Part shown: positions 51,586-60,756 of the stretch, in pieces
Position numbering within the stretch: position 1 is the first letter of the stretch
How the letters are laid out: each line of letters starts with the position of its first letter
From: CAVPWP01 sp050789285
Lineage (GTDB): Bacteria > Pseudomonadota > Alphaproteobacteria > Rhodobacterales > Rhodobacteraceae
DNA length: 64,000 nucleotides
Direction of reading: 5' to 3'
NCBI RefSeq assembly: GCF_050789285.1
Contig: NZ_JBOUVX010000001.1
Span: forward strand, 124,001-188,000
The notes under the pieces: generated by a model
The model's database searches: none
The model's input: the letters and a program-made list of their open reading frames with translations, nothing else
What the model was told of the DNA's origin: nothing
Position numbers and translations under genes: made by a program

Positions 51586-53529
51586 ATGAGTCTGCCCCCC
51601 GGTTTCCTTGACGAGCTTCGGACGCGCACCTCGCTGTCGCAGGTTGTCGGACGCAAGGTCGTCTGGGATGCGCGCAAGTCGAACCGCGGCAAGGGCGATC
51701 TCTGGGCGCCGTGCCCGTTCCACCAGGAAAAGTCCGCAAGCTTCCACGTCGACGACCGCAAGGGCTATTACTACTGCTTCGGCTGTCACGCGAAGGGCGA
51801 CGCGATCTCGTTCGTGCGCGAGACCGAGAACCTGGGATTCATGGAAGCGGTCGAGGTGCTGGCCCGCGAGGCCGGCATGCCGATGCCCGCGCGCGATCCG
51901 AAGGCGCAGGAGAAGTCGGACCGTCGCGCCGACCTGGCCGAGGTGATGGAGCAGGCCGTGCGCCATTACCGTCTGCAACTGCGGACCGCCGCCGCGGCCG
52001 AAGCGCGCGACTACCTTGCCCGACGCAGCCTGTCCGAGGCCGCCCTCGACCGCTGGGAGATCGGCTTTGCCCCGCCGGGCTGGCAGGGGCTGTGGGAGCA
52101 TCTGCGCGGCAAGGGCGTGGCGGCCGACCTGATCCTTGGCGCGGGACTCGCGCGATCGTCGGACCGTGGCAAGGAGCCCTACGACACCTTCCGCAACCGC
52201 ATCATGTTCCCGATCCGCGACGCCCGCGGCCGCGCCATCGCCTTCGGCGGCCGCGCGATGGATCCGGCCGACACTGCGAAATACCTGAACTCGCCCGAGA
52301 CCGAGCTCTTCGACAAGGGCCGGAGCCTGTTCAACCACGGCCCGGCGCGCGAGGCGGCGGGCAAGGGCCAGCCGCTGATCGTCGCGGAAGGCTACATGGA
52401 CGTGATCGCCCTGACCGAGGCGGGGTTCACGGCCACCGTCGCGCCGCTTGGCACCGCCGTCACCGAAGATCAACTGCGCCTTCTGTGGCGCATCGACCCC
52501 GAGCCGGTGGTGGCGCTTGACGGCGACCGGGCGGGCCTCAACGCCGCGCTGCGCCTGATCGACCTTGCGCTGCCGATGCTCGAGGCCGGGCAATCGCTGC
52601 GCTTCGCGATCCTTCCCGATGGACAGGACCCCGACGACCTGATCCGCGCGGGCGGGGCGGCGGCGATGCAGCGCTGCCTCGACGCGGCGGTGCCGATGGT
52701 GACGCTGCTCTGGCGGCGCGAGACGGAAGGTAAGGTCTTCGACAGCCCCGAACGGCGCGCGGGGCTGGACAAGTCGCTGCGCGAGGCGATCCGTCGGATC
52801 AAGGACCCGTCGGTCCGCTCGCACTACGGGGCCGAGGTCAACCGCTTGCGGCAAGACCTGTTCGCGCCCCAGCGCGTCCCCCGGTTCAAGGGGCCGCGCG
52901 GTTTCGGCCGCGACGCCCCGCGCACGCCCACGCCTGCGGCCAAGGCCTCGGCCCTGGCGACGGCGGATGCGTCCTGGGAGGATCAGCTGCGCGAAGCGGT
53001 GATCCTTGCCATGCTCGTCACGCATCCTGGCCTGATCCCCGACTTCGTCGACGAGCTCGAGCGGATGGAGCCGCTGACCCAGGACCATGCGCGGGTGCTT
53101 TCGGCGCTTCTGTCCTCGCCCGAGCCCACGCGCGACGAAATCGATCGCCTCGCCGGGGCGGACGCTCTTGAAAAGCTCTTTACCCTGCGCCATGTGCAAA
53201 TCTCGCCGGGGGTGCGCAACGCGGACGACAGCGCCCTGGCGATGGCGTGTGTCCGCGAAGAGCTGGCCAAGCTGGCCGCCCGCCGCGGCGCCGAGCGTGA
53301 GATCGAGGAAGCGGCGCACGACCTTCAGGCCCTGGCCGACGAAGGCGTGACATGGAGGTTGAGCCAGGCCGCCGAGGCGCGTAACAGCGCGGGCCGGATC
53401 ACGGCCGGGGAGGAAACGGATTTCGAACGTGCACCCAACGGTCTTCGCCTGAGCAAGGAGGACCGCGACCGCGCCAAGGCGGTCTTCGGGCAGATCGATT
53501 TCGGGCGCGGAGGCCGCAAACGACCGTAG
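51586..53529 (+). CDS. dnaG: DNA primase
   Basis: DnaG makes RNA primers for replication. The 647-residue protein has the CHC2 zinc finger (C43, H46, C64, C67), the RNA polymerase core, and a TOPRIM domain with LIVAEGYMDVIALTEAGF and VVALDGDRAGLNAALR. A helicase-binding C-terminal domain (about 450-600) is less conserved. It is followed by rpoD after 106 nt, the classic macromolecular-synthesis arrangement. Confidence 0.96.
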   Translation: MSLPPGFLDELRTRTSLSQVVGRKVVWDARKSNRGKGDLWAPCPFHQEKSASFHVDDRKGYYYCFGCHAKGDAISFVRETENLGFMEAVEVLAREAGMPMPARDPKAQEKSDRRADLAEVMEQAVRHYRLQLRTAAAAEARDYLARRSLSEAALDRWEIGFAPPGWQGLWEHLRGKGVAADLILGAGLARSSDRGKEPYDTFRNRIMFPIRDARGRAIAFGGRAMDPADTAKYLNSPETELFDKGRSLFNHGPAREAAGKGQPLIVAEGYMDVIALTEAGFTATVAPLGTAVTEDQLRLLWRIDPEPVVALDGDRAGLNAALRLIDLALPMLEAGQSLRFAILPDGQDPDDLIRAGGAAAMQRCLDAAVPMVTLLWRRETEGKVFDSPERRAGLDKSLREAIRRIKDPSVRSHYGAEVNRLRQDLFAPQRVPRFKGPRGFGRDAPRTPTPAAKASALATADASWEDQLREAVILAMLVTHPGLIPDFVDELERMEPLTQDHARVLSALLSSPEPTRDEIDRLAGADALEKLFTLRHVQISPGVRNADDSALAMACVREELAKLAARRGAEREIEEAAHDLQALADEGVTWRLSQAAEARNSAGRITAGEETDFERAPNGLRLSKEDRDRAKAVFGQIDFGRGGRKRP

Positions 53530-53570
53530 CAGCCGGGCCGCAGACCCGGTAGGCGATGTGCCGACGGGTT

Positions 53571-53614
53571 GCGAATCGGTGAGTCGCCCTAAATGATTCG
53601 CGTCAGGCGAATCG
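53571..53614. promoter_or_regulatory. Repeated GCGAATC elements and hairpin upstream of rpoD
   Basis: GCGAATCG occurs at 53571-53578 and 53607-53614, and its inverse GATTCGC at 53595-53601. The last two form a 7-bp perfect stem with a 5-nt loop 22 nt before the rpoD start codon. Confidence 0.4.
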
Positions 53615-53635
53615 CCAGATGATCAGGAGTGCCGC

Positions 53636-55624
<1,989 letters not shown>

Positions 55625-55628
55625 GGGG

Positions 55629-56012
55629 ATGGTCTCGGACGACGATTTTCTTCGGTCGTCCGCGCAGTTCGCGGCAATCGGCGACGACCACGTGAGGGCG
55701 GTCTAGCTGCGGTTGCCGGGTGATTCCGACCGTGTGACCGGGGCGGACCTGCGTCCCGCTTCGCACGGCTAGATCGACCACGACCTTTGCGCATACTCGG
55801 GCAACAAGTTGTATTGCCCCGCAGTCCTGAACCAGCGCGTAGTGTTGTTCTGACTTCGCGGGCCGGCACTTCGCGCCCGAGTGGTTTCGCAACAACGAAT
55901 TCTCCAGGCGTTCCTGGCGGCCGCCGAAACGAACGCGGGCGACATCACGCTGCGTGTGGCGAAGCTGGACGAGGCGACGCGCGTGATCCGGTTCTTCTTC
56001 CCGAGGTCGTGA
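55629..56012 (+). pseudogene. Decayed small gene downstream of rpoD
   Basis: A frame starting at an ATG 5 nt after rpoD (MVSDDDFLRSSAQFAAIGDD) and ending at 56012 carries three internal stops (TAG, TAG, TGA). Codon third positions are very GC-rich in the plus-strand frame, as in real genes here. The middle stretch 55852-55908 reads better one frame over (DFAGRHFAPEWFRNNEF), and the end reads FLAAAETNAGDITLRVAKLD in the first frame, pointing to frameshifts as well. The ancestral family was not recognised. A non-coding region with chance coding signal is the alternative. Confidence 0.45.
55636..55662 (+). terminator. Hairpin just after rpoD
   Basis: An 8-bp perfect stem CGGACGAC/GTCGTCCG with an 11-nt loop begins 12 nt past the rpoD stop. 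No T-tract follows; it may be a transcript-end hairpin or a chance fold within the decayed gene. Confidence 0.35.
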
Positions 56013-56099
56013 CGAACCCGGTTTCGCGCCACCCTTTCCCCCGACGCCCCCGCCCGCTAGTCTTTCGCCGAACACTCCAGCAACAGGGAGCGCGCGCCC
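56013..56099. other. Remainder of the 475-nt gap after rpoD
   Basis: The gap from 55625 to 56099 holds the decayed gene and hairpin above; the last 87 nt contain only the ribosome-binding region of the HlyU-like gene (AGGGA). Confidence 0.4.
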
Positions 56100-56375
56100 A
56101 TGTCCCTTTTCTCGCGTCTGTTCGGCGGCGGCGGCTCGTCCGGCCCCACGGCCGACGCCATCGACCACAAGGGTTTCGCCATCACCCCCACGCCGATCCG
56201 AGAAGGTTCGCAGTACCGCATCAGCGCGCGGATCACCAAGGAGGTGGGCGGCGTGACGAAGACCCATACCCTGATCCGGGCCGACATGCTGGGCGATCCG
56301 GACGGCGCGGCCGAGGCGTCGGTCGCCAAGGCCAAGATGCTGATCGACGAGCAGGGCGAACGTCTGTTCGACTGA
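56100..56375 (+). CDS. HlyU family protein
   Basis: A 91-residue protein that begins MSLFSRLFGGGGSSG and has the HlyU-family core HKGFAITPTPIREGSQYRIS, TKTHTLIRADMLGDPDG and AKAKMLIDEQGERLF. The family name comes from a transcriptional activator of Vibrio hemolysin, but the alphaproteobacterial members are mostly uncharacterised and probably not classical DNA-binding proteins. It is followed after 19 nt by an SDR gene. Confidence 0.85.
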   Translation: MSLFSRLFGGGGSSGPTADAIDHKGFAITPTPIREGSQYRISARITKEVGGVTKTHTLIRADMLGDPDGAAEASVAKAKMLIDEQGERLFD

Positions 56376-56394
56376 CCCGCGCGAAGGAGGCCCC

Positions 56395-57237
56395 ATGGCA
56401 CACCCCGCACTTACCGCCGACTCGGTGGCCGTCGTCACGGGCGGCGCCTCGGGCATCGGTCTTGCCGCCGCCCGACGCTTTGCCGGCCTCGGCATGACGG
56501 TCGTCATCGCGGACACGCGTGACAGCCTGTTCGCCAAGGCCGCTGCCGACCTGCGTGCCGCCGGTGCGCGCGAGGTCGTGACCGCCGAGGTCGACGTGGC
56601 CGACCGCGCCGCGCTGGAATGGCTGGAAAAGGATGTGGCGGCGCGGTTCGGCGGCACCGACATCCTGATGAACAACGCGGGCATCCAGCCCGGATCGGCG
56701 ATGTTCGGCGACGACACGGTCTGGCATCGCGTCCTTGACGTGAACTTCTGGGGGGTTGCCAACGGCAGCCGTGTCTTCGCCCGGCGCATGATCGAACGCG
56801 GCCGCCCCGGCGCCATCGTCAACACCGGCTCGAAGCAGGGGATCACCACGCCGCCGGGCGACCCGGCCTACAACGTGTCGAAAGTCGCCGTGAAGGCCTT
56901 TACCGAGGCGCTTGCACACGAGTTGCGCAACACCGAAGGCGCGCACCTGACCGCCCATCTTCTGATCCCGGGCTTCGTTTTCACCGACCTCACGCGGGGC
57001 GGGCGCACGGAAAAGCCGGCGGGCGCCTGGACGCCGGAAGAGACGGCCGATTTCCTTCTCGCCAGCCTCAATCGTGGCGACTTCTACATCCTTTGCCCCG
57101 ACAACGACGTGCCCCGCGCGCTTGACGAAAAGCGCATGTCCTGGGCCATCGGCGACATCATCGAGAACCGTCCCGCGCTGTCGCGCTGGCACCCCGATTT
57201 CGCCGCGAAGTTTGCGGCGTTCGTTGCCGGGGACTGA
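56395..57237 (+). CDS. Short-chain dehydrogenase/reductase
   Basis: The 280-residue SDR has the cofactor motif TGGASGIG near residues 15-22, NNAG, a catalytic Ser in NTGSKQG and Tyr-Lys in YNVSK. The ADTRDS after strand two, with an acidic residue, favours NAD. Many SDRs act on alcohols or ketones; this one has no gene partner that reveals its substrate. GAAGGAGG is just upstream of the start. The DHFR-like gene follows after 45 nt. Confidence 0.9.
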   Translation: MAHPALTADSVAVVTGGASGIGLAAARRFAGLGMTVVIADTRDSLFAKAAADLRAAGAREVVTAEVDVADRAALEWLEKDVAARFGGTDILMNNAGIQPGSAMFGDDTVWHRVLDVNFWGVANGSRVFARRMIERGRPGAIVNTGSKQGITTPPGDPAYNVSKVAVKAFTEALAHELRNTEGAHLTAHLLIPGFVFTDLTRGGRTEKPAGAWTPEETADFLLASLNRGDFYILCPDNDVPRALDEKRMSWAIGDIIENRPALSRWHPDFAAKFAAFVAGD

Positions 57238-57282
57238 CTTGCGCCAGGGGCCCGGACCGAAGTTCGGGGGCGGGCTGCCGTG

Positions 57283-57834
57283 ATGCGTCCCGCCTTCACC
57301 CTGACCGTCGTGACCAGCCGCGACGGCTTCATCGCCCGTGCGCCTGACGACACGCCGGCGTCCTGGGCCAGCCCGGAAGAGCAGGCGCTGTTTCTGGCCG
57401 ATGTCGGCGCCGCCGACTGGGCCGTCATGGGCCGCCACACGCATGAGGGCGCAGACCGTCCCGACCGGCGGCGGATCGTCTTCTCTGCCGCCGCCGGGGC
57501 AGGCCATTGGCGGCGTCCCACCCAGCTTTGGATCGATCCTGCGGGGCTGAGCCCTGCGGAACTTCCCGGCCTTGTCGCGTCGGTCCATCCGCTTCGGCAG
57601 GGTCTGATTCTCGGTGGGACGCAGGTTCATGACTGGTTTCTCGACCACGGCGCGATCGACAGGGTTCACCTTTCGGTCGAGCCGCTTGAGTTCGGCGCAG
57701 GGCTTGCGCTGTTCTCGCGCTTTCCCGGCCCGCCCGAGGCGGCGCTTGCCAAGGCCGGTTTCGTGAAGCGGTCCGAGCGACGTCTGAACGACCGCCCAAC
57801 CCTTTACTCGGTGTGGACCCCGCGGCGCGGCTAG
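57283..57834 (+). CDS. Dihydrofolate reductase-like / RibD C-terminal domain protein
   Basis: A 183-residue protein with the RibD_C/DHFR fold: FTLTVVTSRDGFIARAPDDT at the start, DWAVMGRHTHEGADRPDRRR and LILGGTQVHDWFLDHGAIDR with the glycine-rich cofactor loop. Stand-alone members of this family are NADPH reductases of unclear substrate. The ATG at 57283 is directly preceded by a possible in-frame GTG. Its stop shares CTAG with the convergent DedA gene. Confidence 0.82.
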   Translation: MRPAFTLTVVTSRDGFIARAPDDTPASWASPEEQALFLADVGAADWAVMGRHTHEGADRPDRRRIVFSAAAGAGHWRRPTQLWIDPAGLSPAELPGLVASVHPLRQGLILGGTQVHDWFLDHGAIDRVHLSVEPLEFGAGLALFSRFPGPPEAALAKAGFVKRSERRLNDRPTLYSVWTPRRG

Positions 57835-58424
57835 GTCTTGCTTGGCGCGGCGGGCGCCGCCCCTTTCGCCCTGCGCCGCCACCACGCCACCCCGAGCCAC
57901 AGCATCGCGCCAAGGATCGCGGGGGCGATCAGGGCATGCTCGACCCTTTCGAGATCACCGAAAAGCCGTTCGACCGCGTGGCCCAACAGGTAGCCAAGGC
58001 CCACCCAGAGCACCGCCCAGACGACGGCCGAGATGGCCGCGCACAGGGCGAAGGGCAGGGGGCGCATTCCCAGCGTTGCCAGCGACATCGCGCCGGCCGT
58101 CTTCATGCCCGGCAGGAAGCGGAACGTCAGCGCGAAGACGACAAGGTTCTTCGACAGCCGCCCGACCACCTGCGCCACGCCCTTGTGCTCGAGCGCGCGT
58201 CGGACAGGACCGCTGTCGCGATAGGTTCGGCCCATCCAGTAAAGGAAAAGGTCCGAGAGGTACCCGCCGGCGGCCGCCGCGATCATGGTTTCAAGAACCG
58301 GCGTGTGTCCCTGGTGGGCCATGATTCCCCCGGTCATGGCGACGGCTTCGCCCTCGATCGCGGTGCCTGCGAACACGGCGAGCGTTCCATAGCTTTGAAC
58401 GAAGGAGTCGAGCCAACCCGTCAT
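57831..58424 (-). CDS. DedA family membrane protein
   Basis: A 197-residue polytopic protein with the DedA/VTT signatures FAGTAIEGEAVAMTGGIMAH near residues 18-37, GGYLSDLFLYWMGRTYRDSG and FLPGMKTAGAMSLATLGMRP. DedA proteins move phospholipid or polyprenyl-phosphate across the inner membrane and support envelope integrity. It stands alone on the minus strand, with 194 nt before the divergent lipoprotein gene. Confidence 0.9.
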   Translation of the reverse strand: MTGWLDSFVQSYGTLAVFAGTAIEGEAVAMTGGIMAHQGHTPVLETMIAAAAGGYLSDLFLYWMGRTYRDSGPVRRALEHKGVAQVVGRLSKNLVVFALTFRFLPGMKTAGAMSLATLGMRPLPFALCAAISAVVWAVLWVGLGYLLGHAVERLFGDLERVEHALIAPAILGAMLWLGVAWWRRRAKGAAPAAPSKT

Positions 58425-58618
58425 GGTGCCCTTTCAGTGGCGCTTGGGCCGGGTGAACCATCGTCGCGGCCCGGTCTTGCGTCAAGGCCCGCCAGATCCC
58501 GGCCGATGGGCGCCGGCACGGCGGACGGGACCACATGGCATCTTGAATTCCCCGAGTGGAGCCGGGATGCTTGCCGCAACCGGCGGGGTCTGCCCTGCCA
58601 GAACGAACGGAGAAGCCG

Positions 58619-59035
58619 ATGTTCCGCCATCTTGCCGCCGCCGCCTCTGCCCTTGTCGTCGTATCCGCCTGCGTCCCGTCCGATCCGTCGGGACGGCAGA
58701 CATTCGTCACGCGCGAGTCGGCGGTGGTGCTTTTCTCCAGCGTCGACGATCCCTTCGAAGTCAGGTTCAAGGCGGGCTTGGGCGCTCCTGACTACTGGTG
58801 CGCGGCGGGGCGTTTCGCCGACCAGCAGAACCTGTCGGGCTCGACCCGGATCTACCGCCTGACGCCCAATCCGCGCCCGCAGGGGTCGGGAATAGTCTTT
58901 ACCTTCGTGCCACCGGCGCCGGGGATGGCGCAGCCGACCGGCCTGATGCGGATCAGCTCCAACACAGACAGCCTGTCGGCGTTCCAGGCGCGCGACCAGT
59001 GCAACGTCGTGCGCCTTCGCACAGAGCGGTTCTGA
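58619..59035 (+). CDS. Small hypothetical lipoprotein
   Basis: A 138-residue product with a lipoprotein signal (MFRHLAAAASALVVVSAC, lipid Cys at about residue 18). The mature part has two further conserved-looking features, PDYWCAAGRFADQQN and RDQCNVVRLRTERF, so C-C disulfide formation in the periplasm is possible. Not recognised as a named family. The ATG has CGGAGAAG upstream. It is monocistronic, with nrdR 153 nt further on. Confidence 0.75.
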   Translation: MFRHLAAAASALVVVSACVPSDPSGRQTFVTRESAVVLFSSVDDPFEVRFKAGLGAPDYWCAAGRFADQQNLSGSTRIYRLTPNPRPQGSGIVFTFVPPAPGMAQPTGLMRISSNTDSLSAFQARDQCNVVRLRTERF

Positions 59036-59143
59036 ACGGGCGGCAGCCACAATCCGCAAGGGTGGGGATGCAGGATATCCTCGGTTTCGGGCGCAACATC
59101 GGGTGGGTCCAAATCCCCCCTACCCAACGCATAGGCGACCCCC

Positions 59144-59161
59144 TATAGTGCCTGTGGATAA
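59144..59161 (+). promoter_or_regulatory. nrdR -10 element with overlapping downstream DnaA box
   Basis: TATAGT (59144-59149) is followed by TGTGGATAA (59153-59161), the exact reverse of the DnaA box TTATCCACA, placed where transcription would begin. The context CCTATAGTG is shared with the nrdJ promoter. Confidence 0.5.
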
Positions 59162-59188
59162 GAGGCAGAGACCACCGAGGGAGAGTCC

Positions 59189-59656
59189 ATGCGCTGCCCG
59201 TTTTGCGGAAATATCGACACCCAGGTGAAGGATTCGCGGCCCGCCGAGGATCACGTCGCCATTCGGCGCCGGCGCTTCTGCCCGGCCTGCGGGGGCCGCT
59301 TCACCACCTACGAGCGGGTGCAGCTTCGCGATCTGGTGGTCATCAAGTCCTCCGGCCGGCGTGAGGAATTCGACCGCGACAAGCTGGAGCGTTCGGTGCG
59401 GATCGCACTGCAAAAGCGCCCGATCGAACCCGAGCGCATCGACCAGATGGTGTCGGGGATCGTGCGCCGGCTGGAAAGCATGGGCGAGACCGACATTCCC
59501 TCGAAGACGATCGGCGAGATCGTGATGGAGACGCTGGCCCGGATCGACACGGTGGCCTACGTCCGGTTCGCCAGTGTCTACAAGAACTTCCAGGCGGCCG
59601 GCGACTTCGACAGGTTCGTCAGCGAACTGAGGCCGCCGTCCCAGACCGAAGAGTGA
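59189..59656 (+). CDS. nrdR: Transcriptional repressor NrdR
   Basis: NrdR senses (d)ATP and represses ribonucleotide reductase genes; nrdJ in this window is a likely target. The 155-residue protein has a zinc ribbon (C3, C6, C31, C34) followed by an ATP-cone (VIKSSGRREEFDRDKLERSV, then IGEIVMETLARIDTVAYVRF). GAGGGAGAG lies upstream of the ATG. It is coupled to ribD by a GTGA overlap, an arrangement conserved in many proteobacteria. Confidence 0.96.
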   Translation: MRCPFCGNIDTQVKDSRPAEDHVAIRRRRFCPACGGRFTTYERVQLRDLVVIKSSGRREEFDRDKLERSVRIALQKRPIEPERIDQMVSGIVRRLESMGETDIPSKTIGEIVMETLARIDTVAYVRFASVYKNFQAAGDFDRFVSELRPPSQTEE

Positions 59657-60756
59657 CCGCCCAAGAGGACCGGCGCTTCATGGCGCTGGCGCTGGCGCTG
59701 GGCCGGCGGGGGCAGGGCACGACCTGGCCGAACCCGTCGGTGGGCTGCGTGATCGTCCGTGACGGCCGGATCGTGGGACGCGGCTGGACCCGGCCCGGCG
59801 GTCGGCCCCACGCCGAATCCGTGGCCTTGGACCAGGCGGGCGCCGCCGCGCGGGGTGCCACCGCCTATGTCAGCCTCGAGCCCTGCGCGCACCACGGCAA
59901 GACCCCGCCCTGCGCCGAGGCGCTGGTCACGGCGGGGATCGCGCGCGTGGTCACGGCGATGACCGACCCCGATCCCCGCGTGTCGGGGGCAGGCCACCGC
60001 ATTCTCGAGGCGGCGGGGGTGGCCGTCACGACCGCCGTGCGTGAGGACGAAGCCCGGCGCGACCATGCCGGGTTCGTGCTGAGCCGGACCCAGGGACGCC
60101 CCTTCCTGACGCTGAAGCTGGCCCTCACGCTGGACGGGCGGATCGCGACGGCAAGCGGCGAAAGCCGCTGGATCACCGGCCCCGGGGCGCGGCGGCGGGT
60201 TCACGCGATGCGGGCATGCCACGATGCAGTCCTGATCGGCGGCGGAACGGCGCGGGCTGACGACCCCGCCCTGACGGTGCGCGGCCTTGGCCCCCTGCCT
60301 CAGCCGGTTCGGATCGTGGCGTCCGCCGGTCTGGACCTGCCCACCGACAGCCGCCTGCTGCGCGGCCTTGGCGAGGCACCGCTATGGGTTGTCGTTGACG
60401 ACGACCGCGTGAGTGCCTCGACAGGCTCGGTCTGGACCGATCAAGGCGTCCGTCTGCTGCCGGTGGCGGCCGGTCCGGACGGCCGTCTCGCCCCGCGCGC
60501 AATGATGGCCGCGCTGGCCGAGGCTGGCCTGACGCGCGTCTTGTGCGAAGGTGGCGGGGCGCTTGCGGCCTCGCTTCTTGGCGCCGATCTGGTGGATGAA
60601 CTGGTGGTCTTTTCGGCCGGGCTTGCCATCGGCGCCGAAGGGCGTCCGGGCCTTGGCGATCTGGGCCTTGGGCGGCTGGCCGATGCCCGGCGCTTTCGGC
60701 TGCGCAGCACAGAAGCCGTCGACGGCGACGTGCTGCATCGCTGGTCGCGCGACTAG
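59653..60756 (+). CDS. ribD: Bifunctional riboflavin biosynthesis deaminase/reductase RibD
   Basis: RibD deaminates and then reduces the pyrimidine intermediate of riboflavin synthesis. The 367-residue protein has the zinc deaminase domain with H53, E55 (HAE), C78 and C87, and a reductase domain from about residue 150 (LKLALTLDGRIATASGESRW, LIGGGTARADDPALTVRGLG, RVLCEGGGALAASLLGADLV). The GTG start is set by the overlap with nrdR. Other rib genes are not in the window. Its stop shares CTAG with the convergent capsule gene. Confidence 0.95.
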   Translation: MTAQEDRRFMALALALGRRGQGTTWPNPSVGCVIVRDGRIVGRGWTRPGGRPHAESVALDQAGAAARGATAYVSLEPCAHHGKTPPCAEALVTAGIARVVTAMTDPDPRVSGAGHRILEAAGVAVTTAVREDEARRDHAGFVLSRTQGRPFLTLKLALTLDGRIATASGESRWITGPGARRRVHAMRACHDAVLIGGGTARADDPALTVRGLGPLPQPVRIVASAGLDLPTDSRLLRGLGEAPLWVVVDDDRVSASTGSVWTDQGVRLLPVAAGPDGRLAPRAMMAALAEAGLTRVLCEGGGALAASLLGADLVDELVVFSAGLAIGAEGRPGLGDLGLGRLADARRFRLRSTEAVDGDVLHRWSRD

